From contig NW_002476228.1 in the NCBI RefSeq assembly GCF_000189635.1, positions 186,001 through 250,000 of the forward strand: 64,000 nt of DNA, read 5' to 3'. The notes beneath the pieces were generated by a model that was not told the origin of the DNA, ran no database searches, and saw only the letters and a list, made by a program, of their open reading frames with translations. A program made the position numbers and the translations under genes. Origin of the DNA: Tetrahymena thermophila SB210 (taxonomy: Eukaryota; Ciliophora; Oligohymenophorea; Hymenostomatida; Tetrahymenidae). Below are positions 42,789 through 55,250 of the stretch, in pieces. Within the stretch, counting starts at the first letter, position 1. Each line of letters opens with the position of its first letter.

Positions 42789-43262
42789 TTTAATTTATAT
42801 TAAATTGCTTAAAAATAATAAGAATTACATTAGCAATAAAAATGAGTGTAAAATTTCAAAATTTTTTTCTGAGTTTTTTAAAATTTTATAATAAATTTTT
42901 TAACTATTTTTTTTTTTAAGAAAATTTATCTAGGTTAAAGAAATTTTAAAAGAAGAAGAAATAAATTTTATTTTATTTTATCAAGATTGGTAGAATTATT
43001 TATATTATTTTTATCAAGATTTGTAAAACTATTTTTATTATTTTTATTAAGATTTGGAAAATTATTTATATTTATTATTTACATTTTTAGAAAAATAATT
43101 CAATTAAATTATAAAAATTAACAATTTTATATAAAACAAACTTATTGATTTTAAAGAGCTTAAATATTTACATTTTGATATGATTCAAAATTAATTTTAA
43201 AAATTACTTAAAATAAATAAAAAAATATAAAGACAAATTAAAAATAGTATTATTATCTTTGA
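42789..43262. other. Convergent spacer with 33-bp tandem repeat
   Basis: About 470 bp between converging genes. Includes the three-unit repeat at 42981-43079 listed separately. No gene. Confidence 0.5.
42981..43079. repeat. Imperfect tandem repeat, three units of 33 bp
   Basis: Units begin at 42981, 43014 and 43047 with TCAAGATT or TTAAGATT, followed by GG/TGTA/GGAAAATTATTTATATTATTTTTA-like sequence. Exact 33-bp spacing, a few substitutions per unit. Non-coding, just downstream of the arrestin-fold gene. Confidence 0.8.
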
Positions 43263-45938
43263 TCATTATTTATTTTCATATAAATCAATTATATTGCTTA
43301 ATTTATTTTCATTTATTTTTAGGTACTATTTTTTAAAATAAGTTTTTAATTATTGTGTTTTTATAATTTAAAATGAATAATGAATAATGAAATAAATAAT
43401 TACTTTTTTATCCAAATTATAAATGCTAAGATTGCCTCTTGAGTCACCTGTTGCTACCTTTGAACCATCTAAACTCCATCTGCACTTGTTTAGAGCAAAT
43501 TTATCTATTTTAAATAATATTTATAAAGTAAATTTATATTATAATTAATTATACCTTCTTATTCATGGTAAACTGGATTTTCGATATCTTCACATAAATC
43601 CCAGACATCTAAGTATCCTTCGCCATCAACACAACAAAATAGTGAAGGATTAACCTAATTAAATGAATAATATAAATATTTTTATTAATAAATTTATAAT
43701 ATGAATACAGGATTCCAGGCAACATCATAGACATAATCTTCAGAGCAATCAAATGTAAGTACTTTTTTAGGTTTTCCACTGACTTTAGGATTCCATAATT
43801 TTACTGTCCAATCAAAAGATGAAGTTAAAACCATACCAGAAAGCTTTAATTTGAAAAGAAAAAAATTTTATTTTAATAAATTTATTATAGATATTTGAAA
43901 TTTACTTAATGAGAGCCAGTTGGATCATGACTAATGCTCAATGAAGAGATAGGTGCATCATGAGCATGAACAGCTGCTACCATGCTTTGACTATTATTTT
44001 ATCTGAATATAAAATTAAAAAAAATTGTTGAAAAATAGTATTTACGTCTTAGAGTGTAACTAGGTTCTATAGAATGAACCATCTTCAGAACCTATGTAAA
44101 AATTATTAGCATCTCCTTAAGGAAATTGCATACAAGTAACATTTATATCCTATTTTGTTTTCTCAGGAGGAGTATAAGTTAATTAGTCAATAGTTTTAGA
44201 AGGCTAAGTAAGCATGTTCATATTCCAAACGCAAAGTTTACCATCATTTGAAATAGAAATAATATTATGTGCATTTACAGAACCGACTACATCTAAAGAG
44301 TATATAGGATAAGAATGACCAGTTGTGAATGTAGTTCTCTGTATAGGTGTACTCTTAGCTCTTAAATCCCATAAAACTATTTAGCCATTATAAAGTCCAC
44401 CAAGTACGAGATTTTCTTAAAATGGATTATATTTGACACAAGTAACTTAAGACTAAATTTTATTTAAAATTATTTTAAAAAAATAAATAGATAGTAGTAT
44501 TTTTTATACCTAACTGAAGCAGTAGAATTCAGGTCTTGTCTTTAAAGATAAAGACCACAAAGCAACTAACCCAACAGGATCATTTATATTTCCTTATTCA
44601 TTTTGGGAATAAGAAGCTAGAACTAAATCATTTCTCTAAAATAATAAAAATTCATTAAAAAATTTATTATTTAAGTTAGAAAAAAAAATTAAAATGTAAT
44701 GAAATTACATGAGGAGACCACTCAATACCAGTAACTACTCTGTTGGTACCATATTACTGATCAGTAAGTTTGACTGAGTGTTATAAATAACTTTTGATAC
44801 CTGTTCTTTAAAAATGTTTAATTGTAAGTAAAATGCTTGTTTTTTAAATTAAATTTTACTATTGTAAATTTGAATTGCTTTTATCTCCAATAACATCAAT
44901 TAAAGCATAGAGATTGCTGTCGTCTTTGTTAGTAATTGCCTATGTTAATTTATATAAATTTTAGCTCCAAATTTAAATTAATTATTAATTAATTAATTTA
45001 TAAATAAATTTTTTATTGATTTAAAATATATTTTTATTAAAAATTTACTTTTTCTATTAATCTAGAACTTCTATTAAAAAAATCTAGGAAATTTTTAGAT
45101 TTTACAATATGACTTATGTCTTCTCCTGTTAATTCAACTTTTTATATTTACACATCAAAATATTTTCAGATAATTTATTGAGTCTAATTATATTTTTGTA
45201 ATACCTTTAGAAGGTAGGACAGGTTATTGTAATGCTTTATGAGCTGAGGCAGCTATTTAAGAAGAAACTTGATGAGGATTTTAGAATACATCGGGGTTTT
45301 CAATTTCCACTTAAACATGTTGGAAATTGCTTTCTGATTCATTTCCAGTTCCATGGAAAAGTTTATGAGTTTGTTGTTCTACTTCTAAATCGCATTAAAT
45401 TTCTCTTTCATAATGAATTTTTTCCTATCATATGATTTAAGGAAGAAATATTAAATTTGAATAATGTATTCTTGTTTTAAGTCAAAATAGGAAATACTTT
45501 AGGAGGAATGCTAATTTCTATAACTTATTTATCCATTTCTAAATTGAAAGTCCTAAGTTTCTTTTAGGATGAGCTACTTGCTTCTTAATGTTAATTAGAA
45601 ATATTATCTAAATGACTCTAACTTGTTTACTAGCTTTCCTTTTATTCTTCTTTATCTATATTTTAAACAGGTTACTAGCTAGTCTAAACATTTCCTACTA
45701 TTTATTCAGTTGTTCTAGCAGCTGCTCTACCTTTTTTTAATCTATTATACAAAAATAATTTAATTTTAAGATACTATTTCTAATTTTAATTTTTGCATTT
45801 ATTTATTTCAAATTATATCTAAGCCTATTTCCCTCACATATTCTCATAAAATAACTAAACCTAAATAACATTTAGAAAATCTAAAAAATATGTTTACTCC
45901 TCAAGCTTTTTTTTGTAGTCTTCAATATTTTTGCTCAT
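43263..45938 (-). CDS. Cytoplasmic-type dynein intermediate chain (WD-repeat)
   Basis: Multi-exon gene. It starts at 45938 with MSKNIEDYKKKLEELKKGRA, a charged coiled-coil opening as in cytoplasmic dynein intermediate chains. A Ser/Gln-rich linker follows, then the conserved SIPPKEKIHYEREIQC and KNFLDFFNRSSRLIEK segments. The WD-repeat propeller has RVVTGIEWSPH, NDLVLASYSQNEQGNINDP, VGLVALWSLSLKTRPEF, FYIGSEDGSFYRTQLHS, VHAHDAPISSLSISHDP, GMVLTSSFDWTVKLWNP, DVAWNPVNPSLF and VDGEGYLDVWDL. The subunit scaffolds light chains and links dynein heavy chain to dynactin for minus-end transport. The C-terminal end after NLSIYNLDKK is read to the TGA at 43263, but an unrecognised last intron could alter the final 25 residues. 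Confidence 0.88.
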
Positions 45939-46399
45939 CTTTGAAAGCTAGTTGGTTCTCTGATTTTTTTTATTTATTTGCTGTGTTTACTTTAGATCTA
46001 ATAATAATAAAAACGATATCTTGCTAATTAAGTTATTAGGTTGATTTGAATAAAATTATCAAAATTTTATTTGCTTTTTTAATTTTTCAATTTGTTTTAA
46101 ATTAATAAAAAGTTTTTGATAAACTTACTTTTTTAATTTCTTGTATTTATTCACAATTCATTTAGCTGACATAATTTAATTCACATTCAATTTTTATATA
46201 AAAATTATTTTAAACAAGCAAGCAAACAAATAAATAACATATAAATTTTTTAAAAAGCTTTTCTTTTTAGATAAAATTAAAATTTAGAAAAGTGATTTGT
46301 TAAAAAATAAATATTTTTTATCATTTTATATTAAATTTTTTAACATTTGCACGATTTTTATTTATAGATTGAATATATCAAAGTGTTTCTTTCTTTAAT
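45939..46399. other. Intergenic spacer
   Basis: About 460 bp upstream of the dynein intermediate chain, A/T-rich, with a short AAGCAAGCAAACAAATAAAT run near 46216. No gene. Confidence 0.5.
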
Positions 46400-48774
46400 T
46401 CATTGTTCATCTTTTTCTTCTATTATATAGTCAGAAGGTAAAATCATTCTTATAAAATCATCGATTGTTAATCTTCCATCCCTATCTTTATCATGTTTTT
46501 CAAAGATTTCATCTATTTCTTTCGTTGTATAACCATAAGTGAATTGCTGCTTAAGATCTTCTTAAGTTATATCTATTTGTACAAAATAAAATTGATAGTT
46601 AATTAAAATTATTTATTATTTATTAATATTTTTTACATCCTTTTTGATCTTCATCTAAGTGATTAAAAACTTCTTTAATACGCTTTAGAGCTGTCCTTGG
46701 TAAGACTCTCTTTCTTTTAATTACTTTTTCATCTTTTTCCATCAATAAATCCTTGTTTTCTGCACTAAATGTTTTTATATACTACTTAATCCATGTATTT
46801 ATGAGCTTTAAATTATTCTTAGTCAATGACGGATAGAGCTTAACAAGTAGTTACTCAAAACTTACCATTCCCTTTTAATCAGAGTCTAAAAAATTAAACA
46901 AACTAGCTGTTACTCTCTTCATATGAGGTTTATCTTAAAATGCCTTAGTAAACTCTAAATTATATAAAACATAATTAATATGAGATTATGAATAAATAAA
47001 TATTTAGTTCTATACCTTTTATATTAATATGCTGATTATTACCAGCCAACTTATCAAAATATTCTTTTAAACTGAACACTTATTTCCTAGTTAGAGTATT
47101 TCCTTACTATTACATCATTAATTTGTCTTTAAAATTATATAAATTGAAAAGAAATTACTATGATGATAATATTTTTTGAAATTCCTTTTTTTGGAGATTA
47201 AGCTTTCATGATTTAAGGCAGATTAAAATGCGATTTAGATTCTTACATTTCTTTATCTCCATACTTCTTTGCATGACTATCCAAAGCTTTTTCAATTATA
47301 TCATTTTCTATTTACTCTTCAATTGATTCAGGCAAATTGGAATTATTAGGATTCTATGCTTAATTTGTTAATACACCTGGATTTAATAATTTAGGAAGAC
47401 TTTATGCTTTTTATTTATTAAAGCTCTTTGTGCCTTACATGTAAGAAGAGGTTTTTCCATATTTTCTAATTTATTTAAAAAAAACAATTTTTTAAAAGTC
47501 ATAATGAAAATAAAACTTACCCTCCTATAATTTTTTAAATATCATTATGATAATATTCAGATTTATTAGCTTTGTTTATCATTTTAAGCATTTCTTATGC
47601 ATCATCTTCAGTATATCTCTTAAAATGCAAGAATATTTCGAAACTTTCTTTTATTTTGTACTAAGGTTCTAATTTAAAAAAGTTATTCTATTATAATTTA
47701 TTCTAAATAATTGTAATAAAAATTACCAAATCTTGCAAACAGTTCCATAGCCTTACCATTTCCTTCAACCCATTCTATAATTCTATAAGTCAATAAAATA
47801 AATAAAATCTACAATATTTTATTTAAGTAGTTACTCTTTTAGCTCTAATGAATTGTCAGCTTAAATATCTGATTTTAAGAACATCTAAAAATTAGAATAA
47901 AATAATTAAATAAATTTCATCTAAATATGATAAATGTACAAGTTTAGCAAATTTTTCTAAAGTACTATAAGGTGGTAATTCAGTCTCAGTTAGCTTGCAA
48001 TAGCCCATAATAATTGATTTAAATATAATTAATAATTCATTTAAGGATATTCCTCCATTGCAATCCAAATCAAAGAGTATATATAAAACTATTTAAATAT
48101 TTTTAATGTTATAATAATTTTATAATATCTTTAACTAAGAAAAGAAGCTTCAGTAAAAACAACCAATTAATATAAAAATTAGAATTTAATTAATTAGTTA
48201 CAATGTATCTTATTTATATAATGAGTATATGATGTAATAACAAGAACGCAGAGAAATTCATAAACTGACAGAAGACCTATATATTATTTTAAAATATTTT
48301 AAAGAAAGAAGATTGTTAGAGAAATAAAAAAATAGATTAATTATATTTTATTTTTTATATGAAATTCATATTTAAATTTAATGAATTCTACTTGATTATT
48401 TGCAAAAGTGTCTAAATATATACATAGCATTTGTGCGAGTAAAAGGAACTATCTTACAAAATAAAGTTATATCTAAGAACGGAATATTACTCCTCCTCTA
48501 AAACTTTTCGTAAACTTATCTTATGTCATTTAAAGACCCTAAATATATCATTTATAAATTAATTACTATCAGCTTTGATAGTTCAAGCTATAAAAGCAAA
48601 TAATTTTTTAATAGTAAAATATTATTGTAATTTACAAAAAAGCAACTATCTTAATGTAGGATGTACATCTTTATTTAAATCTACTTTCAATTCAAATTAT
48701 CTTATATTTTGAGGAATGTTTTATAATCCTCCTAAATCTTCAGTTCCAGAAGAATTTGATGAAACTGACCCCAT
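46400..48774 (-). CDS. Multi-EF-hand calcium-binding protein
   Basis: About twelve exons join in frame from MGSVSSNSSGTEDLGGLQN at 48774 to a TGA at 46400. The Met-Gly-Ser start may be N-myristoylated (inference). Calcium-binding loops seen: DLDCNGGISLNEL (canonical spacing, in FLYILFDLDCNGG), a weaker DSDQKGMVSFEQLL, DEDQKGYITQEDL, and a canonical DKDRDGRLTIDDF near the end. The region around LSVYEFLCVLVITSYTHYIN resembles the EF-hand module found in ciliate calcium sensors. The central part (KYGKTSSYMQGTKSF to NPGVLTNQAQNPNN) is a disordered linker between an N-terminal and a C-terminal EF-hand half. An internal ATG at 47460 was rejected as start because its frame lacks coding character. 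Function: calcium sensor, target unknown. Confidence 0.78.
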
Positions 48775-49939
48775 AAATGTAATTATATTTTAATACCAAA
48801 AAATTAATTGTTATTTTTTTATATTAGTTGATTTATTAAAATAATACTAAATAGAAAAGTTTCTAAAATTAATAATTCAATCAAAATTCTTGCAAATAAT
48901 CTATAATATTAATACAAGCACAAATATATACATACAGTATGAGTACATGCTTCTAAAAAAACTAACATTTACTAAAATTGTTAATCTTTTTTATATTAAC
49001 TACTTTTTAATATTTTAAAGTAGAAAAAAATAATATTTAATTTAAATTAAAAAAAATATTTCCATGTTTGTTTTTTAAAAATATACATAAATTTAATAAA
49101 ATAATTATAAATAAATGAAATTTACTTTAATTTATTAATTAATACAAAAGTCATCTTCTATATCAATTAAATTAAAAAAAATTTTAATTCTATTCAAAAA
49201 AATTTATTTTCAATATAATTTAATAAAATTTTATTGAGAGCATTTTTAATTTGCAATTTATTTTAGAATAGATTAGATAAAAATTAGTTAATATTATATT
49301 TTTTTAAGTAATTAAAGATTTATTATGTTAAAAATACAATAAAAACCCATTTGGGTTTATTCTAGGATTTGTTTAGAACAATTTGATTGATAAAAATTAT
49401 TAATATAATTAAATACTGAAACTATTCAAACTCTATGTGCTTTAATTATTTTTAGAAACTAATTAAAATAAATATTTACCATTAAATTTCATCAATATAA
49501 AAATGCTCAATTTTTTGATTAAAGAACAGAACTTTTGAGTTTAATTTGCTTTTGATGTGTTTACCTTAGAAATGAAATAATCTAAATATTTGTAATAAAA
49601 TTTTATATAAATAAGATGAGTGATCGATATAAAATCAAAAAATAGCGGAATTTCAAAAAAAATAATAATAAAGCATTGCTTTAAAAGCTCATAAAAAAAT
49701 AAATGAATGATTTCAAACTAGAAAAGAGATGACGAAAAGACAAGCTTATCAATTAAAATAAATGAATAAAAGAATGGAAATTTGAAAAAAATTGATTGTA
49801 AAATAAATTATTGATATAAATAAATTAGGTAAAATATCAAAAGAATCTTGCTTGGCTAAGATTTATAAGAAACTATATAAATTATCAAAGATAATTAAAG
49901 TGGTATAGCATATAAAAAAATTCATTTGGTTTTTAGTAA
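48775..49939. other. Divergent intergenic spacer
   Basis: About 1.16 kb between the EF-hand gene (minus) and the Ser/Asn/Gln-rich gene (plus). A/T-rich; two promoters expected; no gene recognised. Confidence 0.5.
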
Positions 49940-52900
49940 ATGTCAAACACATGGAGAGCATTTATGTCGCCACTGCATGATGAAAAGTTAGCATTAACTA
50001 ATAACAATAAGCAGGATGTTTCTTCTTTTGTTCTTTCTTCAAGGCAGACTCCACAGAAGAAGAAAGATCCCTCTATTTTAGGAAGTGGGTAGTTTAACGA
50101 AGGTCCTCCTACTTCAAAAACAAATGACTAACACTCTCAAAATGCATTAAAGTTTGCTGAAAATAACTCTTCTGAGATTAGAGAATAAATAGATGATATA
50201 TAAAATAAAGTAGTAACTCTTAAAAAGAAAATTATGAGCACTTCTCCAGAATAATACCATTAAAATATTATTCACAAAAATTAGAACTCTTAGATTTTAT
50301 AAAATTTTTAACAATAGCTGTCATAAGGATAGTAGCAACTATCTTTTGCATAGAATTTAAACTCTTAAAAAATTAACTAGCTTTCATAAATTCAAGGCCC
50401 TGCTACAGAGAGATCTACAGGAGGGTATATCTTAACAGATACAGAAAGAAGAAAATATAAAAAAATTAGTATCCTCCCAAATGAATTTACTTAGTACTCT
50501 ACCGCAAGATCTGTATCTAATAAAGGTATTTACATTATTTTACATAGAATTCATTCTTTTCTAGTTCTTATTTCAAATTTCAAATATAATTTACCCGTCT
50601 CTTGTAGAGTTTACTATAGACTAAATAAAAAGTCATATTTTTTTAAGTAAATTTTACATCAAATAAAATCATTTATCGACCAAGTTATGTTCTATATTTA
50701 GGCTTACCATTTTTTTTATAAATTTATTTTATAGCAGGAAGTAGTTAGGTAAAAAAAAATAGTTTTTTAGAAGACCTCGATAACGCACATCTAATTGTAA
50801 ACAACAATGTTAATCCATTCCTAATCTCCGAAGCAGGAGACTAATCTAGCCTCATGAGCAAACTCCTACCACATAAGCAAACAGCAGATGCTAATATACC
50901 ATAAAAAGAAGTAAGAATAAAAAATTTACAGCCAAATTATATTTCAAATAATTTATTACTATCAAACTTTTTATTTTCTAGGATAGAAAATCTATGATTA
51001 AAATTAATCATGTTATTTTTTTAAAAAATTACCAAATAGGAGCAGAACGAAACTGAGATGCTAAAAAGATGCATGTTAAAGATATAATAAAAGCTAGAAA
51101 AAGAAAAATAAAAAAGAAGAGAGCTGAAAATGTTGGTAAAACAATCTAATATGAGTATTGGAAACTTAAGATAAGATATAAACAATTATTAACTTGATAT
51201 TCAGCTTGTAAAATAGCTAACTTTAAACACGACAAGAGGTAAATTTACAAATTTAATTCGCTTTATTTTTACTTATATCACTCTATTAAATTTTCCTTTA
51301 CTTTACTAATTTATTACTTATCAAAATAGCTATTGAAAGCAGAGTAAGTCAATCTAATCTTCGTCCTTCTACTACCACTGCTGCATAGTTAACAACAGCT
51401 AAAAAAAACCCAAACAATTCAATGTCTAAGTTATCCAAATCTAAAGAAAAACTTTTGAACTTAGTAAACATTTCAAATGTATAATAAACAAGTAAAATAA
51501 TTAATAGCTTTTTTATCTTATTTTAAAATAATTTGTTTGTTTGTCTAAATTGTTTTTAAATTAAAAGAGTAAAAGTCACTCAATGGCTTGAAAGTTTTTG
51601 CAAGAAGAAAATCTAAATCTGTGAGTAGCACAATAAATGATTTTAATAAATAAGGTATTCTCCATATAGATTTAAGCTCTCTTGATTCATCAGATAGCTC
51701 ATAAGAAGAAATTTAACTAAATAAATAAAACAAATAACCAAACATTTCTAATAGCAAAAATCTTTCTTATCACCCTACTTATCTGAAAAGTGAAGGAGAG
51801 ACAACTACACATTTATAATAAGCATAAGTTAAAAAACAATAAAAAAATCGCCTTAGCTAAGAGGTAAATACGTTTACTAATGAACTCAAACAAATCTAAC
51901 AGTAGAAAAAAGAAAAAGCACAATATTACTTAAGCAAATTAGATAAAGGTAAAAAGCCTTCATTAATTGATACAAGCAGTAGTGTGAGCAGTAGCAATAT
52001 GAGTGCATTGAAATTTTTACAATCAAATTAAATAAATTAAAAACCATCAAAATTGTAGAAAGCAACATCTAAAAGTACAAGTAAAATAATAAATACCAGC
52101 TCAAATGGTAAATCTACTTATAAACCAACTATCAACTAAGATAGCAGTAACATGATGATGAATTAAATTCTTGATTCTAAAGCATAGAATTTGTAACTTT
52201 GTATAAATACTTCTGGATCCTCTGTCGTATCGAATATACATACTCATCATTAGCAACCTATCTAGCGTAGTGAAAGCAAAGACATAATATAAAAGAAATT
52301 AAATGAATTCAAAAAATTTAAGGAGGCCTTAAATTCAGAAATTACAGAATTAAAAAAAGAATTTGATAGCAACGATCCTTTTCTCGCCTCTTTGAATTTT
52401 GAAAAACTCAAGGAAAAAGCCCTAAAAGATAAAAAGACTTTGCTTGGATTAGATAATTAAAATATAAACAATACTGGAAGATTTAATAGTGCATAACTGA
52501 ATTAAAATTAGCATGAAGAAACTGAAACGGTTAATTATATGTATGAGAAAGAATAAAATAATGATTAAGATTTTTAGACACCAGTCACTCATGAAAGAGG
52601 ACCATAATCAGATGCTACCACTCACTAAAAACAGAATATAAATCAATCTCATTGTAACAATAACAACCAGAGAACTGCTAGCAAAACTACAATTAGCGAA
52701 TCTCGAGAAACAGCTTCATTTGAAAAATAAAAACAATAAATTCATTCAAAGAATTTTAGCAAAGAACTTCTTTCACCTTCAGAGGATATTTTAACTATAC
52801 ATCAAAATAACTCTCAAATTTAATAACAAAGTGGATAATTTTTGAGCAACATGCTCATGACTGAGTCATACACAGGAGATGAATACATAAATAGCGATAG

Positions 52901-54632
52901 AAAAAACACAAAAAGAAATAATACCTAAGAGAAATAAAAGTAAGAGTATAAAATGTTTTAGAATCAGTTAAACTATTTTAAAATGCAAGAAACTCTAAAC
53001 AAGCATCTTCGTCAATATGAATCTGAAATCCTTGAAAAGTAGGCAGCTTAAGAAAATTAAAAATAGCTTAATTAGCAACAATCTTAACAAATAGATTAGA
53101 ATTTTACTACAACTGGAAACCTAGGATCAATTTCTTCATCTGCACCTTCTGTTAAAAATAATTCTGATTTAACTGCTGAAAATTCTAAGAAGTAGACCTA
53201 AAACTTTCAAAATTTAGTTATGCAATAAAATAAGCAGCAAATGTAGACTCTTATTAAGTAACAGTAATAGCTTTTAGCATAATAAAATCAATGTACTTTT
53301 AATGTAAATCAAAACAACATTAGCCAAGAGAGTAGTGCAAGAAATTCATCACATATAACTCAACAGCACCAATAACAAAATAATAAATAATAGATTTTGA
53401 ACTCAAGTGAAAAGAAAAAAGGAATAGATTTATGTAAGAAGCAGTTATTCCCTGAAGGAGCAGAATTTAGCGATGATGAATTCACTTAATAATAAAATAA
53501 TTAAAATATTTAATAAATTTATCTTTAAAAATAATCTATTTGCAGCAACCCAGTGAATATAAATGATTACTCTACGAACGATAGTCAATAATAGTAACAT
53601 ATCCATAATTCAAGAGAAAAGTAAAAGTAGTTGACTTAATAGTAATCTTAATAAGTTGTCACGTAACCAAGATATATAGAGAACTAAAATGAAGTAATAC
53701 TGAAATAAATAAAAAAGCAGTAAAATGAGTCACTTTTAGCTAACTAGTAATCACCGTTACAGCCTATGAGTTACATTTAACATTCAAACTAAAAAACAGG
53801 GTAGAATTCAACTCATAGCAACCAAACAGGTTAAATTAATGGAAGTTCAGGTTAGTAACAAAATACTCTGTTTTACAAGACCCCGTAAAATAGCAATAAT
53901 TATAATACTAATAGCAATTCTAATTTAACAAGTGCATACTCCTCAACTGGTGGTAGTGTTAACATTAAAAATTTATCTCCTTAGCAATAATTACAACAAG
54001 AATAATTTATACTTTTCCTCTAACAAAGCAATTCCCATTTGCACCAATCTGGCTCAGGAGGATTTACTGATAGGTAATACAACAAAGGTTCAAATAGCTC
54101 AGAAAAAGTATACCCTTCAGGTGACACATTCACAAGTCCATTAATGAATTTAAAAAGCCCTGACTTGAATAAAAGCTAAAGTTAACTGAAGAAAAGTGGT
54201 AAAAACTCTGTTCCTTCCCTTCCTAAGAGTCCTAATTCAGTTATTAACTACTATTAAGATCCTATAAACTATAGCAATATTACTGGGATTCAATCGAATC
54301 ACTCTGAAAGCTTAAACTATACTGCATCTATAGGCACAACACCTGCAAAGTCAAACTTTTACTCGACCCCACTTTAAAATTAAAGCATAAATAATACAAA
54401 TAACAACTTTTTTTTAACAAACACTTCTTCTTCAATGTAAAATACAAACAATAATATGATAGTTACAAATACAAATACTCCTTAGCAGTTATCAAGTAAT
54501 ACTGTGTAGTAATTAAATAACTCTAATAATCAATTAATATTCACTAAAAACTCACAAAGCAGTAATTAGTTTCAGGTAACAAATCAATACTAAGAATAGC
54601 CTTAAGAATACATAACTCCATAAAAAAAATGA
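49940..54632 (+). CDS. Large Ser/Asn/Gln-rich protein with short coiled coils, unknown function
   Basis: Multi-exon gene of about 1,350 codons, from MSNTWRAFMSPLHDEKLAL at 49940 to a TGA at 54632. Introns include about 50526-50734, 50911-51038 and several further ones up to 53545. A coiled coil is evident in the exon near 51040-51240 (EMLKRCMLKIQQKLEKEKQ then RRELKMLVKQSNMS) and another near 52300-52430 (KKLNEFKKFKEALNSEITEL). The phrase MAWKFLQ and a related MSALKFLQ recur and may be a short linear motif. The last third is disordered, Asn/Gln/Ser-rich (QQQNTLFYKTPQNSNNYNTN), with SP-containing stretches such as SVPSLPKSPNSV. Composition suggests a phosphorylated scaffold, perhaps cytoskeletal or RNA-granule related; no known domain was recognised. 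Confidence 0.7.
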
Positions 54633-55250
54633 TAAACCATACTAATATCAATCAATCAATCAATGAATTAGTTATGTTTAAAATTTTTAAATTAAAAATT
54701 TCATTTACAAAAATTTTTGTAGCATTTTTCCATAAAATAAATATATATAAATTATATAATAGTATTTGATTTATAATGAAAAACAAATTCAGTAAATAAT
54801 TAAACAGATATCAATCCATAAAAAATAGATGTCCATAATTTTAACAGTATTTAATAAAAAATATTATTTTTACCTTCTTTAAAATAGAAAATTAATAAAT
54901 ATAAAATATATGAATGAATAAATAAATAAATATTCTGTATAATGATTTGAAAAAAAATTTTTTTTGCGTTTTTCAGAGATATTGCGAAAAATATAAATAA
55001 TAATTTTATATTTATTTTTTTTTTAATCAATAAAGGTTAAAGCTTAAAAGAATTTTATTTTTTTAATAGAATTAATATTCAAATTATTTAATTAGAAATT
55101 AATCAAGTTTGTATTAAGATTTCGAAAAAAATCTTTTAAAACAAAATTTAGGCTGTGGACATTTGGTTTGATTGAATAAAAGTAAATATCAATAATTATT
55201 AATAAAAATATAAGTTAACTATTTCTTTATTTATTGTAAAAAAAAAGCAA
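54633..55250. other. Intergenic spacer with simple repeats
   Basis: About 620 bp. ATCA tetranucleotide run at about 54646-54663 right after the stop, and an AATA run near 54911-54930. No gene. Confidence 0.6.

Noticed and set aside
45232-45435. Plus-strand open frame of about 67 codons
   Set aside because: It is antisense to the N-terminal exon of the dynein intermediate chain, which contains the conserved PPKE segment nearby in frame.
47400-47460. ATG at 47460 as start of a separate shorter EF-hand gene
   Set aside because: The ATG frame diverges into low-quality sequence, whereas splicing from the upstream exon (KIIGG to KYGKTSS) gives a continuous coding frame.
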